64,000 nucleotides of DNA from Variovorax sp037204085. Lineage in GTDB: Bacteria; Pseudomonadota; Gammaproteobacteria; Burkholderiales; Burkholderiaceae_C. Positions 46,821 to 55,259 of this stretch are shown in pieces (the first letter of the stretch is position 1; each line of letters begins with the position of its first letter). Under the pieces are notes generated by a model. It did no database searches and was not told where the DNA came from. It saw only the letters and a list, made by a program, of their open reading frames with translations. Where the stretch lies: NCBI RefSeq assembly GCF_037204085.1, contig NZ_JBBCBW010000017.1, positions 1 through 64,000 of the forward strand, in the 5' to 3' direction. Position numbers and translations under genes: made by a program.

Positions 46821-46836
46821 CTGTACGTTCATACAG
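46821..46836 (+). promoter_or_regulatory. LexA (SOS) box before a small ORF
   Basis: The sequence CTGT-ACGTTCAT-ACAG fits the LexA consensus CTGT-N8-ACAG, flanked by ATA and TG. It ends 50 bases upstream of the ATG at 46887. A second such box controls imuA at 53657. Confidence 0.8.
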
Positions 46837-46886
46837 TGCTTCCTCTAGAATTACTCGTCTCCCAGAGCAACATTCGAGGCGACACC

Positions 46887-47099
46887 ATGACCACCGCCAG
46901 CCCGCCAGCGCCTTCTGCGCGGATTCTGTTTTTTTCGCCGCTGAGGCGCCCGCAGCCGCGCCCGCATGCGGGCCGCATTTCGACCTGGCCTTTTCGCGTG
47001 GTCTCCGACAAGGAGCGCGACGACGACGGCAAGAACATCCGCCTGCAGGCGGCGCGCATCATTCGCACAACGGCCGAGCAATGGTGGCCGGAGGCCTAG
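46887..47099 (+). CDS. Small orphan ORF (70 aa) under a LexA box
   Basis: A 70-aa product starting MTTASPPAPSARILFF, basic in the middle (PLRRPQPRPHAGR) and ending with a charged helix (KNIRLQAARIIRTTAEQWW). The only support for it is the LexA box 50 bases before its ATG and its position convergent with the SOS nuclease gene; I recognise no domain. It could be a small DNA-damage-induced protein. Alternatively, the box may drive a non-coding transcript toward the 3' end of the imu operon. There is no strong ribosome site (GAGGCG at about eight bases). Confidence 0.45.
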   Translation: MTTASPPAPSARILFFSPLRRPQPRPHAGRISTWPFRVVSDKERDDDGKNIRLQAARIIRTTAEQWWPEA

Positions 47100-47130
47100 C
47101 AAGGTGCGAGACGGCCGCGCAGGCCGTCAT

Positions 47131-48063
47131 TCAGGGCGTATCGTCGCCCAGCATGTCCTGCGCATCGTCGTCGAAGCCCGCAATGGGCTGCGCCTTTGCA
47201 AGTGCCAGCCACACGCCGAACGGAATGCGGTCGAAGGCGCGGTGCACTGCCGCGCGCGCCACCACCAGCCGCTCGCCTTCGAGCACCAGCACGCCGCACT
47301 CCTGCGGAATTTCGTCGGGCGATGCGATGCAGCGGCCGCGCGCGTCGTTGCCCAGCACATACCAGCACTCGCCGCCCAGGTCGAGGTAGGCGGCGCGCTT
47401 GTCGGGCTTGCGCAGGTCGCCCAGCAGGTCGGCGCGGCTCACCTTCACCTCATGCACGATGGGGTGCGCATAGGCTTCCACGCTGGTATTGCGAATGGAA
47501 AACACATCGGGCTTTGCAATGCACCAGCGCGGCTTGCCGCCCTCTTCGAGCGGCGGCAGGCGCGCCCGCAGGCCAAGGCCGCGCCACGCGATGCGGCCGC
47601 CGCGCGTCATTTCGCGCGCCACGCGTTCGACCAATGCCTCATGCGGCGAGAGCGCCGCGCGGTTGATGGTGAGCGTGGTGGCAATGCGGGCAATGCCGGC
47701 GTCGGTGACGCGCAGGGTTTCGTGGCCGTGCGGCGTGCGAACGCGCTCGAGAAACCCGCCGGCCAGCAGCTCGACCTCGATGGTGTCGCAGCAGGGCCAG
47801 CCGGCCGAACGATAGATTTCGCGCAGCCGACGCGCGTGCGCCTTTCCGAAAGGCACCTCGCCGGTTTTCTGCATGGGCGGCGGCGGATCGATCACCGGCG
47901 GCGGAAAGCCGGGATCGGTGAACGGCGGCTCCACGGGCGGTGGATCGCCTTCCGGCGGCGGCCCGGGCTGCGGTGGCGGCGGCATGGGAATGGGCACATC
48001 GGGCGCGGGCGGCGGCGGACCGATCGGCAAGGCCACGACGGGATCAAGTGCAAGTGCGGACAT
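47131..48063 (-). CDS. MmcB-like nuclease-fold protein with Pro-rich N-terminus
   Basis: A 310-aa protein. Its first 65 residues are a Pro/Gly-rich low-complexity tract (PPPPQPGPPPEGDPPP). The C-terminal domain has RRLREIYRSAGWPCCDTIEV, then PDVFSI and HEVKVSRADLLGDLRKPDKR followed by LGGECWYVL. The D...E-x-K spacing and surrounding residues are those of the PD-(D/E)XK fold as in MmcB, an SOS-linked DNA repair protein described in Caulobacter. It lies 69 bases downstream of dnaE2 on the same strand and is probably part of the SOS operon. The family match is by eye. Confidence 0.6.
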   Translation of the reverse strand: MSALALDPVVALPIGPPPPAPDVPIPMPPPPQPGPPPEGDPPPVEPPFTDPGFPPPVIDPPPPMQKTGEVPFGKAHARRLREIYRSAGWPCCDTIEVELLAGGFLERVRTPHGHETLRVTDAGIARIATTLTINRAALSPHEALVERVAREMTRGGRIAWRGLGLRARLPPLEEGGKPRWCIAKPDVFSIRNTSVEAYAHPIVHEVKVSRADLLGDLRKPDKRAAYLDLGGECWYVLGNDARGRCIASPDEIPQECGVLVLEGERLVVARAAVHRAFDRIPFGVWLALAKAQPIAGFDDDAQDMLGDDTP

Positions 48064-48132
48064 GGGAGAAGCAGGTTAGCGAAAAGTGGCCGGTTGCGCG
48101 AGCCATGGAACGATCGGTTGCATCCGGTGCCG

Positions 48133-51100
48133 TCAATGAAAATCGCGGCTGGTGTTGCTCTGCGCCAGCCGGCCCATGAGCGGCGTCAGGTCCTTGAAGC
48201 CCGTGGCAATCAGGTGCTGCACCTTGCCGCCGGTCTCGTCGTCGCGCTGCCAGGTGCCCTGCACCGCAAGCAGGTGCGACTTGAGCAGCGGCTCGCGCCA
48301 GGCTTCGATGACATGGCTCCAGACAATGACGTTGACATTGCCGGTCTCGTCTTCGAGCGTGACGAAGATGGTGCCGTTGGCGGTGCCCGGGCGCTGCCGG
48401 CCCTTGACGATGCCGCAGGCGCGCGCGGTCTGGCCGCTGGGCAGGCTGCGCAGCTCTTCGGCGCTCATGAGCTTCATGCGTGCAAGGCGCGGGCGCAGCA
48501 GCGCGAGCGGATGGCGCCGCAGCGTGAGGCCAAGCGCGGCATAGTCTCCGACGATTTCCTCGCCCTCGGGTGCGGCAGGCAGTTGCAGCACCTGCTCGTT
48601 GATCGGCACGCCCTTGAGCAAGGCCGGCGAACGCCTCTGCGCGGTGGCGTCCCACACCTGCTGGCGCCGATGGCCCGAAAGCGACATCAGCGCATCGGCG
48701 GCGGCCAGCGCGGCCATGTCCTTGCCGTCGAGTTCGGCGCGCAGGGCGAGGTCTTCGGTGCTGGTGAAGGGCGCCTGCGCACGCGCTGCAAGCAGGCGCT
48801 CGGCGCCCTCCTTGCTGAGGCTCGAAACCCGATTCAGCCCGAGCCGCACCGCGGGCTGGTTCTCGTTGCCGAGGCGCTCGGCATAGCGCGCATCGGTGCC
48901 CGGCGGCATGCGCGGTGCATCGGGGGCGCGGGCTTCGAGCGTGGTGTCGATGTCGCTGCACGTGACATCGACCGGCCGCACTTCCACGCCATGCCGCCGC
49001 GCGTCTTGCACGAGTTGCGAGGGGCTGTAAAAGCCCATGGGCTGAGAGTCGAGCAATGCTGCGAGAAAGCAGGCGGGCTCGTAGTTCTTGAGCCAGCTGC
49101 TCACGGTGACCAGCAGCGCAAAGCTCGCAGCGTGGCTTTCGGGAAAGCCGTAGTCGCCGAAGCCGAGGATCTGCTTGAAGATGGCTTCGGCGAACTCGGC
49201 CTTGTATTCGTTGTCGGTCATGCCCTTCACGAGCTTTTCGTGGAACTTCTCGAGGCCGCCTTTGCGCTTCCATGCCGCCATGGCGCGGCGCAACTGATCG
49301 GCCTCGTCGGCGGTGAACTTGGCCGCGATCATCGCGATCTGCATCACCTGCTCCTGGAAGATCGGAATGCCCAGCGTGCGCTCCAGCGCGGGCTTCAGTT
49401 CCTCCTTCTCGTAGTGGATCGCCAAGCCCTTGGCCAACCGCTCGCGCTGCTTAAGGTAGGGATGCACCATGCCGCCCTGTATGGGCCCGGGCCGCACGAT
49501 CGCGACCTCGATCACCAAGTCTTCATAGGTGCGCGGCTTCAGGCGCGGCAACATCGACATCTGCGCCCGGCTCTCGATCTGGAACACGCCAATGGTGTCG
49601 GCGTCGCAGATCATCTCGAACACCTTCTGGTCGTCGTTGGGGATGTGATGCATCTCCACCATCGAGCCACGCCAGCGGTTCATGTGGTCGAGCCCGCGGC
49701 GTATGGCGCTGAGCATGCCGAGCGCGAGCACGTCGACCTTGAGCATGCCCATGGCTTCGAGGTCGTCCTTCTCCCACTGGATGACGGAACGGTCTTTCAT
49801 CGATGCCTTCTCGACCGGCACCAGGCGCGTAAGCTTGGTGTGCGTGAGCACGAAGCCGCCCACGTGCTGGCTCAGGTGGCGCGGAAATCCCTTGAGGCGC
49901 TGCGTCATCTCGATCCATTGCACCAGCTTGAGCTCGTCTTCCTGCACGCCGACGCGCGCGGCCGCCTTGAACAGTTGCTCGCCCAGCACGGTGTCGTCGA
50001 ACCAGTAGTGGTCTTTTGCAAACTCGTCGATCAGGCGTTCGTCGATGCCAATGGCCTTGCCCACGTCGCGCAAGGCGCTGCGCGCGCGGTAGCAGATGAC
50101 GACGGCGGCAATGGCTGCGCGCTCGCGGCCGTACTTCTTGTAGATGTACTGGATGACCTCTTCGCGCCGCTGATGCTCGAAGTCGACGTCGATGTCGGGC
50201 GGCTCGTTGCGATGCCGGCTCAGGAAGCGTTCGAACAGCAGGTGGCCCTTCTCGGGGTTGACCGCGGTAATGCCCAGGCAGTAGCAGACGACCGAGTTGG
50301 CCGAGGAACCGCGCCCCTGGCAAAGGATTTTCTGCGAACGCGCAAAGCGCACGATGTCTTCGACCGTGAGAAAGAACATCTCGTACTTCAGCTCGACGAT
50401 CAGCGCGAGTTCCTTTTCGATCTGCTCGCGCACCTTGTTCGGAATGCCCCGGGGAAAGCGCCCTGCCGCGCCCTCCCAGGTCTTGCGCACCAGTGTCTGC
50501 ACGGGCGTTTCATGGTTGCCCACGGTTTCGAGCGGGTACTCGTAGGTCTCGCGGATCACATTGGGATCGAAGCAGCATCGCTCGGCCACCACCAGCGTGT
50601 TCGACAGCATTTCGGGCAGATAGAGCCCGGCCAGTTGCATGCGCATTCGCAGATGCCGCTCGGCATTCGACTGCAGCGCAAAGCCGCATTCGGCCACGGT
50701 CTTGCCTTCGCGCACGGCTGTGAGCACGTCGTGCAGCGGCTTGGCCGAGCGCGCATGCATGTGCACGTCGCCGGTCGCCACGAGCGGCACGCCCGTGCGC
50801 TCGCCCGCCTGCATCAGCGTGACGAACCACAGGTCGTCGTCGAGCTCGTTGAGCATTTCCACCGCCAGCCACAGGTTTTCTCCATAGAGCGACTTGGCGG
50901 CCAGCAGGTCTTCATGCAGCGAGGCGATGTCCATGGCACCGCCCGGCGCCCTGTGCGGCACAAAAAGAACCTGGCAGTGCTGCAGCGATGCCACGTCGCT
51001 CTCGTCCCAGCTCACGCGGTATTCGCCCTTGGGCAGCTCGGTGTTGCGCGCAGCGGTGATGAACTCGCACAGGTTGCCCCAGCCTTCGGTGTCGTTGGCA

Positions 51101-51489
51101 ATCACCACGAGCCTGAAGCGCTCGAAGCGGAACTCGCTGCCGAACAGCAGCCGGAAATCGGGGTTGCGCGGAATCGGCGGCTCGTCGGGGTGCTTGCGTT
51201 CGTATTCGTCGAGCTTGGCCGGCAGCTCGCGCAGGCAGACATGCGCGCGCACGATGCCCGCCACCGAGCATTCGTCGGTAATGGCCAGCGCCTTGTAGCC
51301 GAGCTGGTAGGCGCGCTCGACCATCTCCTCGGGCGTCGAGGCGCCGCGCTGGAAGCTGAAGTTGGTCAGGCAGTGCAGCTCGGCATAGTCGGGCAGCGTG
51401 GGCGGCGGCTTCTTGCGCAGGGGCAACGGCAGCGCATGCACCTTGGCGGAGTTGCGTCCGCGCAGCTGCTTTTCGCTCAAGTCAGGCAT
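48133..51489 (-). CDS. dnaE2: Error-prone DNA polymerase III alpha subunit DnaE2 (ImuC)
   Basis: A 1118-aa C-family polymerase, normal for DnaE2. The PHP domain begins with YAELHCLTNFSFQRGAST, then KALAITDECSVAGIVRAHV. The polymerase palm has GRGSSANSVVCYCLGI and EPPDIDVDFEHQRR with catalytic acids, KDRSVIQWEKDD and the VRPGPIQGGMVHPYLK loop. A C-terminal OB-like region follows (GTIFVTLEDETGNVNVIVW). In the family it extends damaged templates together with ImuA and ImuB during the SOS response. Its ATG overlaps imuB by eight bases, so the three genes are one operon. Confidence 0.97.
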   Translation of the reverse strand: MPDLSEKQLRGRNSAKVHALPLPLRKKPPPTLPDYAELHCLTNFSFQRGASTPEEMVERAYQLGYKALAITDECSVAGIVRAHVCLRELPAKLDEYERKHPDEPPIPRNPDFRLLFGSEFRFERFRLVVIANDTEGWGNLCEFITAARNTELPKGEYRVSWDESDVASLQHCQVLFVPHRAPGGAMDIASLHEDLLAAKSLYGENLWLAVEMLNELDDDLWFVTLMQAGERTGVPLVATGDVHMHARSAKPLHDVLTAVREGKTVAECGFALQSNAERHLRMRMQLAGLYLPEMLSNTLVVAERCCFDPNVIRETYEYPLETVGNHETPVQTLVRKTWEGAAGRFPRGIPNKVREQIEKELALIVELKYEMFFLTVEDIVRFARSQKILCQGRGSSANSVVCYCLGITAVNPEKGHLLFERFLSRHRNEPPDIDVDFEHQRREEVIQYIYKKYGRERAAIAAVVICYRARSALRDVGKAIGIDERLIDEFAKDHYWFDDTVLGEQLFKAAARVGVQEDELKLVQWIEMTQRLKGFPRHLSQHVGGFVLTHTKLTRLVPVEKASMKDRSVIQWEKDDLEAMGMLKVDVLALGMLSAIRRGLDHMNRWRGSMVEMHHIPNDDQKVFEMICDADTIGVFQIESRAQMSMLPRLKPRTYEDLVIEVAIVRPGPIQGGMVHPYLKQRERLAKGLAIHYEKEELKPALERTLGIPIFQEQVMQIAMIAAKFTADEADQLRRAMAAWKRKGGLEKFHEKLVKGMTDNEYKAEFAEAIFKQILGFGDYGFPESHAASFALLVTVSSWLKNYEPACFLAALLDSQPMGFYSPSQLVQDARRHGVEVRPVDVTCSDIDTTLEARAPDAPRMPPGTDARYAERLGNENQPAVRLGLNRVSSLSKEGAERLLAARAQAPFTSTEDLALRAELDGKDMAALAAADALMSLSGHRRQQVWDATAQRRSPALLKGVPINEQVLQLPAAPEGEEIVGDYAALGLTLRRHPLALLRPRLARMKLMSAEELRSLPSGQTARACGIVKGRQRPGTANGTIFVTLEDETGNVNVIVWSHVIEAWREPLLKSHLLAVQGTWQRDDETGGKVQHLIATGFKDLTPLMGRLAQSNTSRDFH

Positions 51490-52849
51490 AGAACCCCTGC
51501 AGGTACCAGCGCACTTCGCCAGGGGAAAAGCGCGCGGAGAGCCGCTCGCGAAAAATCCACACCAGTCCGGCTTCGGGGCTTTCGGCGATGTAGTAGTCGC
51601 GCATTGCGGGCTGGCCGCCGTCTTTTTCGCCGCCCCACCAGCCGGCTTCGACGCGCTGCGGCCCGATCAGCTTGCTGAGCGGTCCGCGGTAGCACGGGCG
51701 CTCGCCGTCCATCTCGAGCAGCAGCGGTTCGGGCAAGAGCCACGGGGGGTAGAGCGCATCGGGCTGCGAAGCCGCGGCCTTCGCCTTTGCAGTTTCCTTG
51801 GCTTCCTTTCGGGTGCCCGGCAATGCATTGTCTTTCTGCAGCGCAGGCCGCCAGGCCTGCTTGCGCTCGGGCCGGTGGTCGGCCTGGGCCACAGGCACCA
51901 CCACCTGCTGCGGCCCGAGCCGCACGCTGAGCCGCTCGACCATTTCGTGCAGCTTGTCGCCCTTGCGGTTGTCTTCGGGCAGAAAGCTGGTGCTGGCGCC
52001 CGCCCACGGATCGGTTTCGAGCGTGCGGAGGCGCAGCCAGCTCGCGGGCGCCGCAAGCGTGGTGAGGGCGAGTTTTTCGGAGAGCAGGCGCCGCAGGTGC
52101 GCCATGTCCTGCGTGGGCTCGGCCGTGCGCACTGTGACCTGCTGGTGCGGCGGCAGGTTAACGCCGTTGAAGCGCTTGAGGTCGAGCGTCCATTGCAGCT
52201 CGAGCGCGCGCGCGCCGCGCTGGCGGGCACGCAGCCAGAACTGCAGCGCTGTGAGCAGCCGGTTGGCCGACCACATCAGCTCGGGCGCGGTTTCGGCCAG
52301 CGCGGGCAGCTCGAGCTTCTGCTCGAACACGTCGGGCAGCGTGAGCCAGTGGTGGCTTTCGGGGCGAAGGCCCCAGGCGATATCGAGCGCCTCGCGCAAC
52401 GCCGCGCCAAAGCGCCGCGTCAGGCCGCCGCGCGGCAAGGCCGCCACATCGCCCCAGGTGCGGCAGCCCAGGCGCGCCAGCAGGTCGAGGTGCTCGCGCG
52501 CGGCGCTCAGCGTGTCCAGCGGCAGGCCGGCGGGAATGTCCTTGGGCCGGCTCTCGTTGCGTTCGAACAGGCGCAGCCGGGCCAGTGCGATGAGGCTGGT
52601 GGCGCCCTGCGCGCCGCGCATCACCGCGCCGGGCGCGGGGTTCTCGTGGGCCAATTGGCGCATCAGCGACGAGCGCCCGCCCCACAGGCGCTCGCAGGCC
52701 GAAACCTCGAGCATCAGCGCCTCGTCTTGCCAGGCGACGTGCGGCGTGTATTGCAGCGCCCACCAACCCAGTGCCTCGGGCGTGGGCAGTGGCTGCGCTT
52801 CTTCAGGCGAATCGGATTCAAGCGACCACCGCAATGCGATCCAGTGCAT
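51482..52849 (-). CDS. imuB: ImuB, Y-family-like mutasome protein
   Basis: A 455-aa protein related to Y-family polymerases but lacking the usual catalytic acidic motifs, as is typical of ImuB. The visible order is LMLEVSACERLWGGRSSLMRQL, then a fingers-like helix region LAARLGCRTWGDVAAL-type segment, then a little-finger domain. A beta-clamp contact region should lie near the C-terminus, but I do not identify its motif with certainty. It bridges the clamp, ImuA and DnaE2. It overlaps imuA by 32 bases, and a GAAGGGAGG ribosome site lies inside the imuA 3' end. Confidence 0.9.
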   Translation of the reverse strand: MHWIALRWSLESDSPEEAQPLPTPEALGWWALQYTPHVAWQDEALMLEVSACERLWGGRSSLMRQLAHENPAPGAVMRGAQGATSLIALARLRLFERNESRPKDIPAGLPLDTLSAAREHLDLLARLGCRTWGDVAALPRGGLTRRFGAALREALDIAWGLRPESHHWLTLPDVFEQKLELPALAETAPELMWSANRLLTALQFWLRARQRGARALELQWTLDLKRFNGVNLPPHQQVTVRTAEPTQDMAHLRRLLSEKLALTTLAAPASWLRLRTLETDPWAGASTSFLPEDNRKGDKLHEMVERLSVRLGPQQVVVPVAQADHRPERKQAWRPALQKDNALPGTRKEAKETAKAKAAASQPDALYPPWLLPEPLLLEMDGERPCYRGPLSKLIGPQRVEAGWWGGEKDGGQPAMRDYYIAESPEAGLVWIFRERLSARFSPGEVRWYLQGFYA

Positions 52850-53642
52850 TGGGGCCTCCCTTCCATGCGTCGATGCGCACCACCGTGGCCGTGGCCGTGT
52901 CCGTGTCCGACCTTGCCGCTTCGCCGGCCGGCACCGTGCCCTGTTGCTGCAGCCGCAGCTTGCGGCGCAACCGGGCCGCCGCCAGCAATGCGGCCATGCG
53001 CTCGTTGCGCGCGGGCAGCATCATCGGCGCGGCCAAGGGCGGCCCCCGGCGCTTGAGAATGCGCAGTTCGATCTGCGAGCTGTCGGCCTCGCAGCTTTCC
53101 ACCTGAAGCCGAAGCCGTGCCGGCGAGGCACCCTGCGCGGCCGATTCGGGCCGGCACACGAAGAGCAGCACGTCATGCTGGGCGGCCGCCAGCTGCAACC
53201 GGCGCAACTCGCCCACCCGGGCCTGCGGCAGCCAGGCCAGCACGGCGGACACATCCGCACAGCGCAGCGCCTGTTCGCAAGCCCACAGCCGCGAAGCCGG
53301 CGCGTCGCTTCTGACCCACATCAGCGCCTCCACCGGCAAACCCTGCGCCGCCAGAGACGGCCCGCAGGGTTCGTAGGGCGCGCCGATCAGTACCACCGGC
53401 CCGCCCCGCGCCTGGACTGCCTGCGCCAGGGCGGGCAGCAGCAGCCGCCAGACGTGGGCTTCCGGCGCGGTTTGCAGCAACTCCGTCATGGCGCCCACAG
53501 GCCAGCCGCCACCCGGCAGCTCGGCGTCGAGCGCGGCGTGGCCGGTGGCGACGACCTGCGCGTCGGCAAGGCCGAGCTCGTCGGCATGCCAGACGCCACG
53601 GCCTGCGGCGGCGGAAAAGGAGTTGAGGAAAGGGAGGCCCAT
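52818..53642 (-). CDS. imuA: ImuA, translesion synthesis-associated protein
   Basis: A 274-aa RecA/SulA-like protein. It has GHAALDAELPGGGWPVGAMT near the N-terminus, a degenerate nucleotide-binding fold, and VVLIGAPYEPCGPSLAA. The C-terminus is basic (ARLRRKLRLQQQGT). The start at 53642 (MGLPFLNSFSAAAGRGVWH) is chosen because the LexA box at 53657-53672 lies just upstream, and a longer GTG-started version from 53696 would place the operator inside the coding region. It begins the imuA-imuB-dnaE2-nuclease operon. The leader after the box is only about 15 bases. Confidence 0.92.
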   Translation of the reverse strand: MGLPFLNSFSAAAGRGVWHADELGLADAQVVATGHAALDAELPGGGWPVGAMTELLQTAPEAHVWRLLLPALAQAVQARGGPVVLIGAPYEPCGPSLAAQGLPVEALMWVRSDAPASRLWACEQALRCADVSAVLAWLPQARVGELRRLQLAAAQHDVLLFVCRPESAAQGASPARLRLQVESCEADSSQIELRILKRRGPPLAAPMMLPARNERMAALLAAARLRRKLRLQQQGTVPAGEAARSDTDTATATVVRIDAWKGGPNALDRIAVVA

Positions 53643-53656
53643 GATGCAATCGTTAA

Positions 53657-53672
53657 CTGTATTTTTATACAG
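53657..53672 (-). promoter_or_regulatory. LexA box before imuA
   Basis: On the minus strand it reads CTGT-ATAAAAAT-ACAG, a close match to the LexA consensus, 15 bases before the imuA ATG. It also lies 90 bases before the divergent binding-protein gene at 53763, whose expression could be touched by LexA as well. Confidence 0.92.
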
Positions 53673-53762
53673 TATTCCATGAGCCGCAACCAGCACGGGA
53701 CAAATAGCGATTTACCCAAAGCGCCTTGCCTCTTAAGATGGCAGAACAAACAATTTGTGACC

Positions 53763-54890
53763 ATGCAATACAAAAAGATTCATTTGCTGGCTTCGGCCTT
53801 CGTCACCCTTCTTGTTGCAGCATTGCCTGCTGCGAACGCACAAACCAAGCCGCTCCTGATCGGCCAGACCTATGTGCAGACCGGGCCGCTGGCCACGCTG
53901 TCGACCGAGCCGCTGGTCGGCATTCGCGCCCTGTTCACCGCGGTGAATGCCAATGGCGGCGTGAACGGCCGGCCCATCGAGCTGCGCCAACTCGACGATG
54001 CCTACGACCCCGCCAAGGGCGCCGAGAACGTGAAGACTTTTGCGAAAGACGGCGCCGTGGGCATCCTGATGCCCATCGGCACGTCGTCGGCGGTTGGCGC
54101 CTTGAAGGCTGCCAACGAGCTCAAGATTCCGGTCGTAGGCTCGTACACGGGCGCTGCGCCGGTGGTTAAACCGTCGGAATACGGTTTTCCGGTGCGCATC
54201 AGCTTCGACGAGGAATACAGCCGCATCGTGAACCACCTGTTCACCATCGGCCTCTCGCGCATCGCCTTTGCGCACAACGACAACCCGGGCGCGCGCTCGG
54301 CGATGGAGAGCACGCAAAAATTCATTGCCGAGCGCGGCGAAAAAATGGTCGGCAGCGTGGCAATCAAGAACGACGGCTCCGACGCGGCCGAGCGCGCGGC
54401 GGAACTGGTCAAGCTCAAGCCCAAGGCCGTGGTGCTGTCGGCCACGAACGACGTGGCGGCCAAGTTCATCACCGCCTACCGCGCGGCGGGTGGCGAAACG
54501 GCTTTCTATTCGTTCTCTTTCCTGAACGGCCAGAAGCTGTTCCAGGACATCAAGAAGGACTCAGCCGGCGTGGTCATTTCGCAGGTCGTGCCCTACCCGT
54601 GGAACAGCGCGATGCCGGTGATTGCCGAGTACCAGGCGGCCATGAAGAAGATCGGCGCAACGGAGTTCAGCTACGCCAGCCTCGAGGGCTATGTGGCGGC
54701 CAAGGTGATGGTCGAAGGCCTGAAGCGGGCGGGCGCGAACCCGACGGCCGATTCACTGCACAAGGGTCTCGAGTCGTTCAAGACGCTGGACATTGGCGGG
54801 ATTGCTGTGTCTTACCGGCCGGGGGAGCACCGGGGGCTGACCTTTTCTGAACTGTCTATGCTGAAGGCTGACGGGCGCTATTTGCGTTGA
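53763..54890 (+). CDS. ABC transporter substrate-binding protein (branched-chain amino acid / LivK type)
   Basis: A 375-aa periplasmic protein with a signal peptide (LLASAFVTLLVAALPAANAQ). The Peripla_BP_6 fold follows: LLIGQTYVQTGPLATLS, ALFTAVNANGGVNGRPIELR, VGILMPIGTSSAVGALKAAN and YASLEGYVAAKVMVEGLKRA. Such proteins feed amino acids, amides or aromatic acids to an ABC permease, but no permease genes are nearby. It is divergent from imuA. It is followed by a copy of the structured repeat. The ligand is unknown. Confidence 0.9.
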   Translation: MQYKKIHLLASAFVTLLVAALPAANAQTKPLLIGQTYVQTGPLATLSTEPLVGIRALFTAVNANGGVNGRPIELRQLDDAYDPAKGAENVKTFAKDGAVGILMPIGTSSAVGALKAANELKIPVVGSYTGAAPVVKPSEYGFPVRISFDEEYSRIVNHLFTIGLSRIAFAHNDNPGARSAMESTQKFIAERGEKMVGSVAIKNDGSDAAERAAELVKLKPKAVVLSATNDVAAKFITAYRAAGGETAFYSFSFLNGQKLFQDIKKDSAGVVISQVVPYPWNSAMPVIAEYQAAMKKIGATEFSYASLEGYVAAKVMVEGLKRAGANPTADSLHKGLESFKTLDIGGIAVSYRPGEHRGLTFSELSMLKADGRYLR

Positions 54891-54920
54891 GTTCTTTCTG
54901 CGTGCCGGGGTAAGTTCTTT

Positions 54921-55012
54921 TTCAGGGCGTGTGCAAAGGCCACCGGGTACTCCCCTCCGCGAATGTCCCCCGGCCTGCGGCCTCCTCCTTTATTTCGCTG
55001 CGCGGAGCACCC
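54921..55012 (-). repeat. Structured dispersed repeat, copy C (inverted)
   Basis: This is the minus-strand copy of the element at 1-87 and 55087-55181. The outer stem pairs GGGTACTCC (54945-54953) with GGAGCACCC (55004-55012), with one mismatch in nine. Inside lies the GGCC-GCA-GGCC hairpin and the conserved AAATAAAGGAGGAG string. It sits between the binding-protein stop and copy B, with which it forms a pair in opposite orientation. The gap 54891-55259 holds no gene besides these repeats. Confidence 0.85.
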
Positions 55013-55086
55013 GATGCCCTGTGCACTTGGGCACGCTCTCGGTCCACCGCTGATCAACGACCAGCGCGTATGACGCACACGTCGAT

Positions 55087-55181
55087 GGGGTGCCTTGCGC
55101 AGCGAAATAAAGGAGGAGGGGCGCAGCCCCGGGGGACATTCGCGGAGCAAGGTACCCCGTCGGCGGGTGCGCCGCCCTGAA
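55087..55181 (+). repeat. Structured dispersed repeat, copy B
   Basis: This is the most complete copy. The outer stem is GGGGTGCCTTGC (55087-55098) pairing with GCAAGGTACCCC (55147-55158), with one mismatch in twelve; an inner hairpin GGGGC-GCA-GCCCC follows the conserved AAATAAAGGAGGAG. It is about 94 bases long with its CGCCCTGAA tail. No ORF is encoded. The aldo/keto reductase start is 79 bases downstream. Confidence 0.85.
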
Positions 55182-55259
55182 GCAACGCGCCATTGAACAA
55201 CGCCCCCAAGATAGCCCCATCAAGCGCCGAGTAAACGGCTACGGCGCAAAATTTGATTC

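Noticed and set aside
46966..51678. Open frame of 1570 codons on the plus strand, opposite dnaE2
   Set aside because: Mirror of the dnaE2 and nuclease genes. The translation is low-complexity His/Arg/Gln/Ala, and the minus frame encodes an unmistakable DnaE2.
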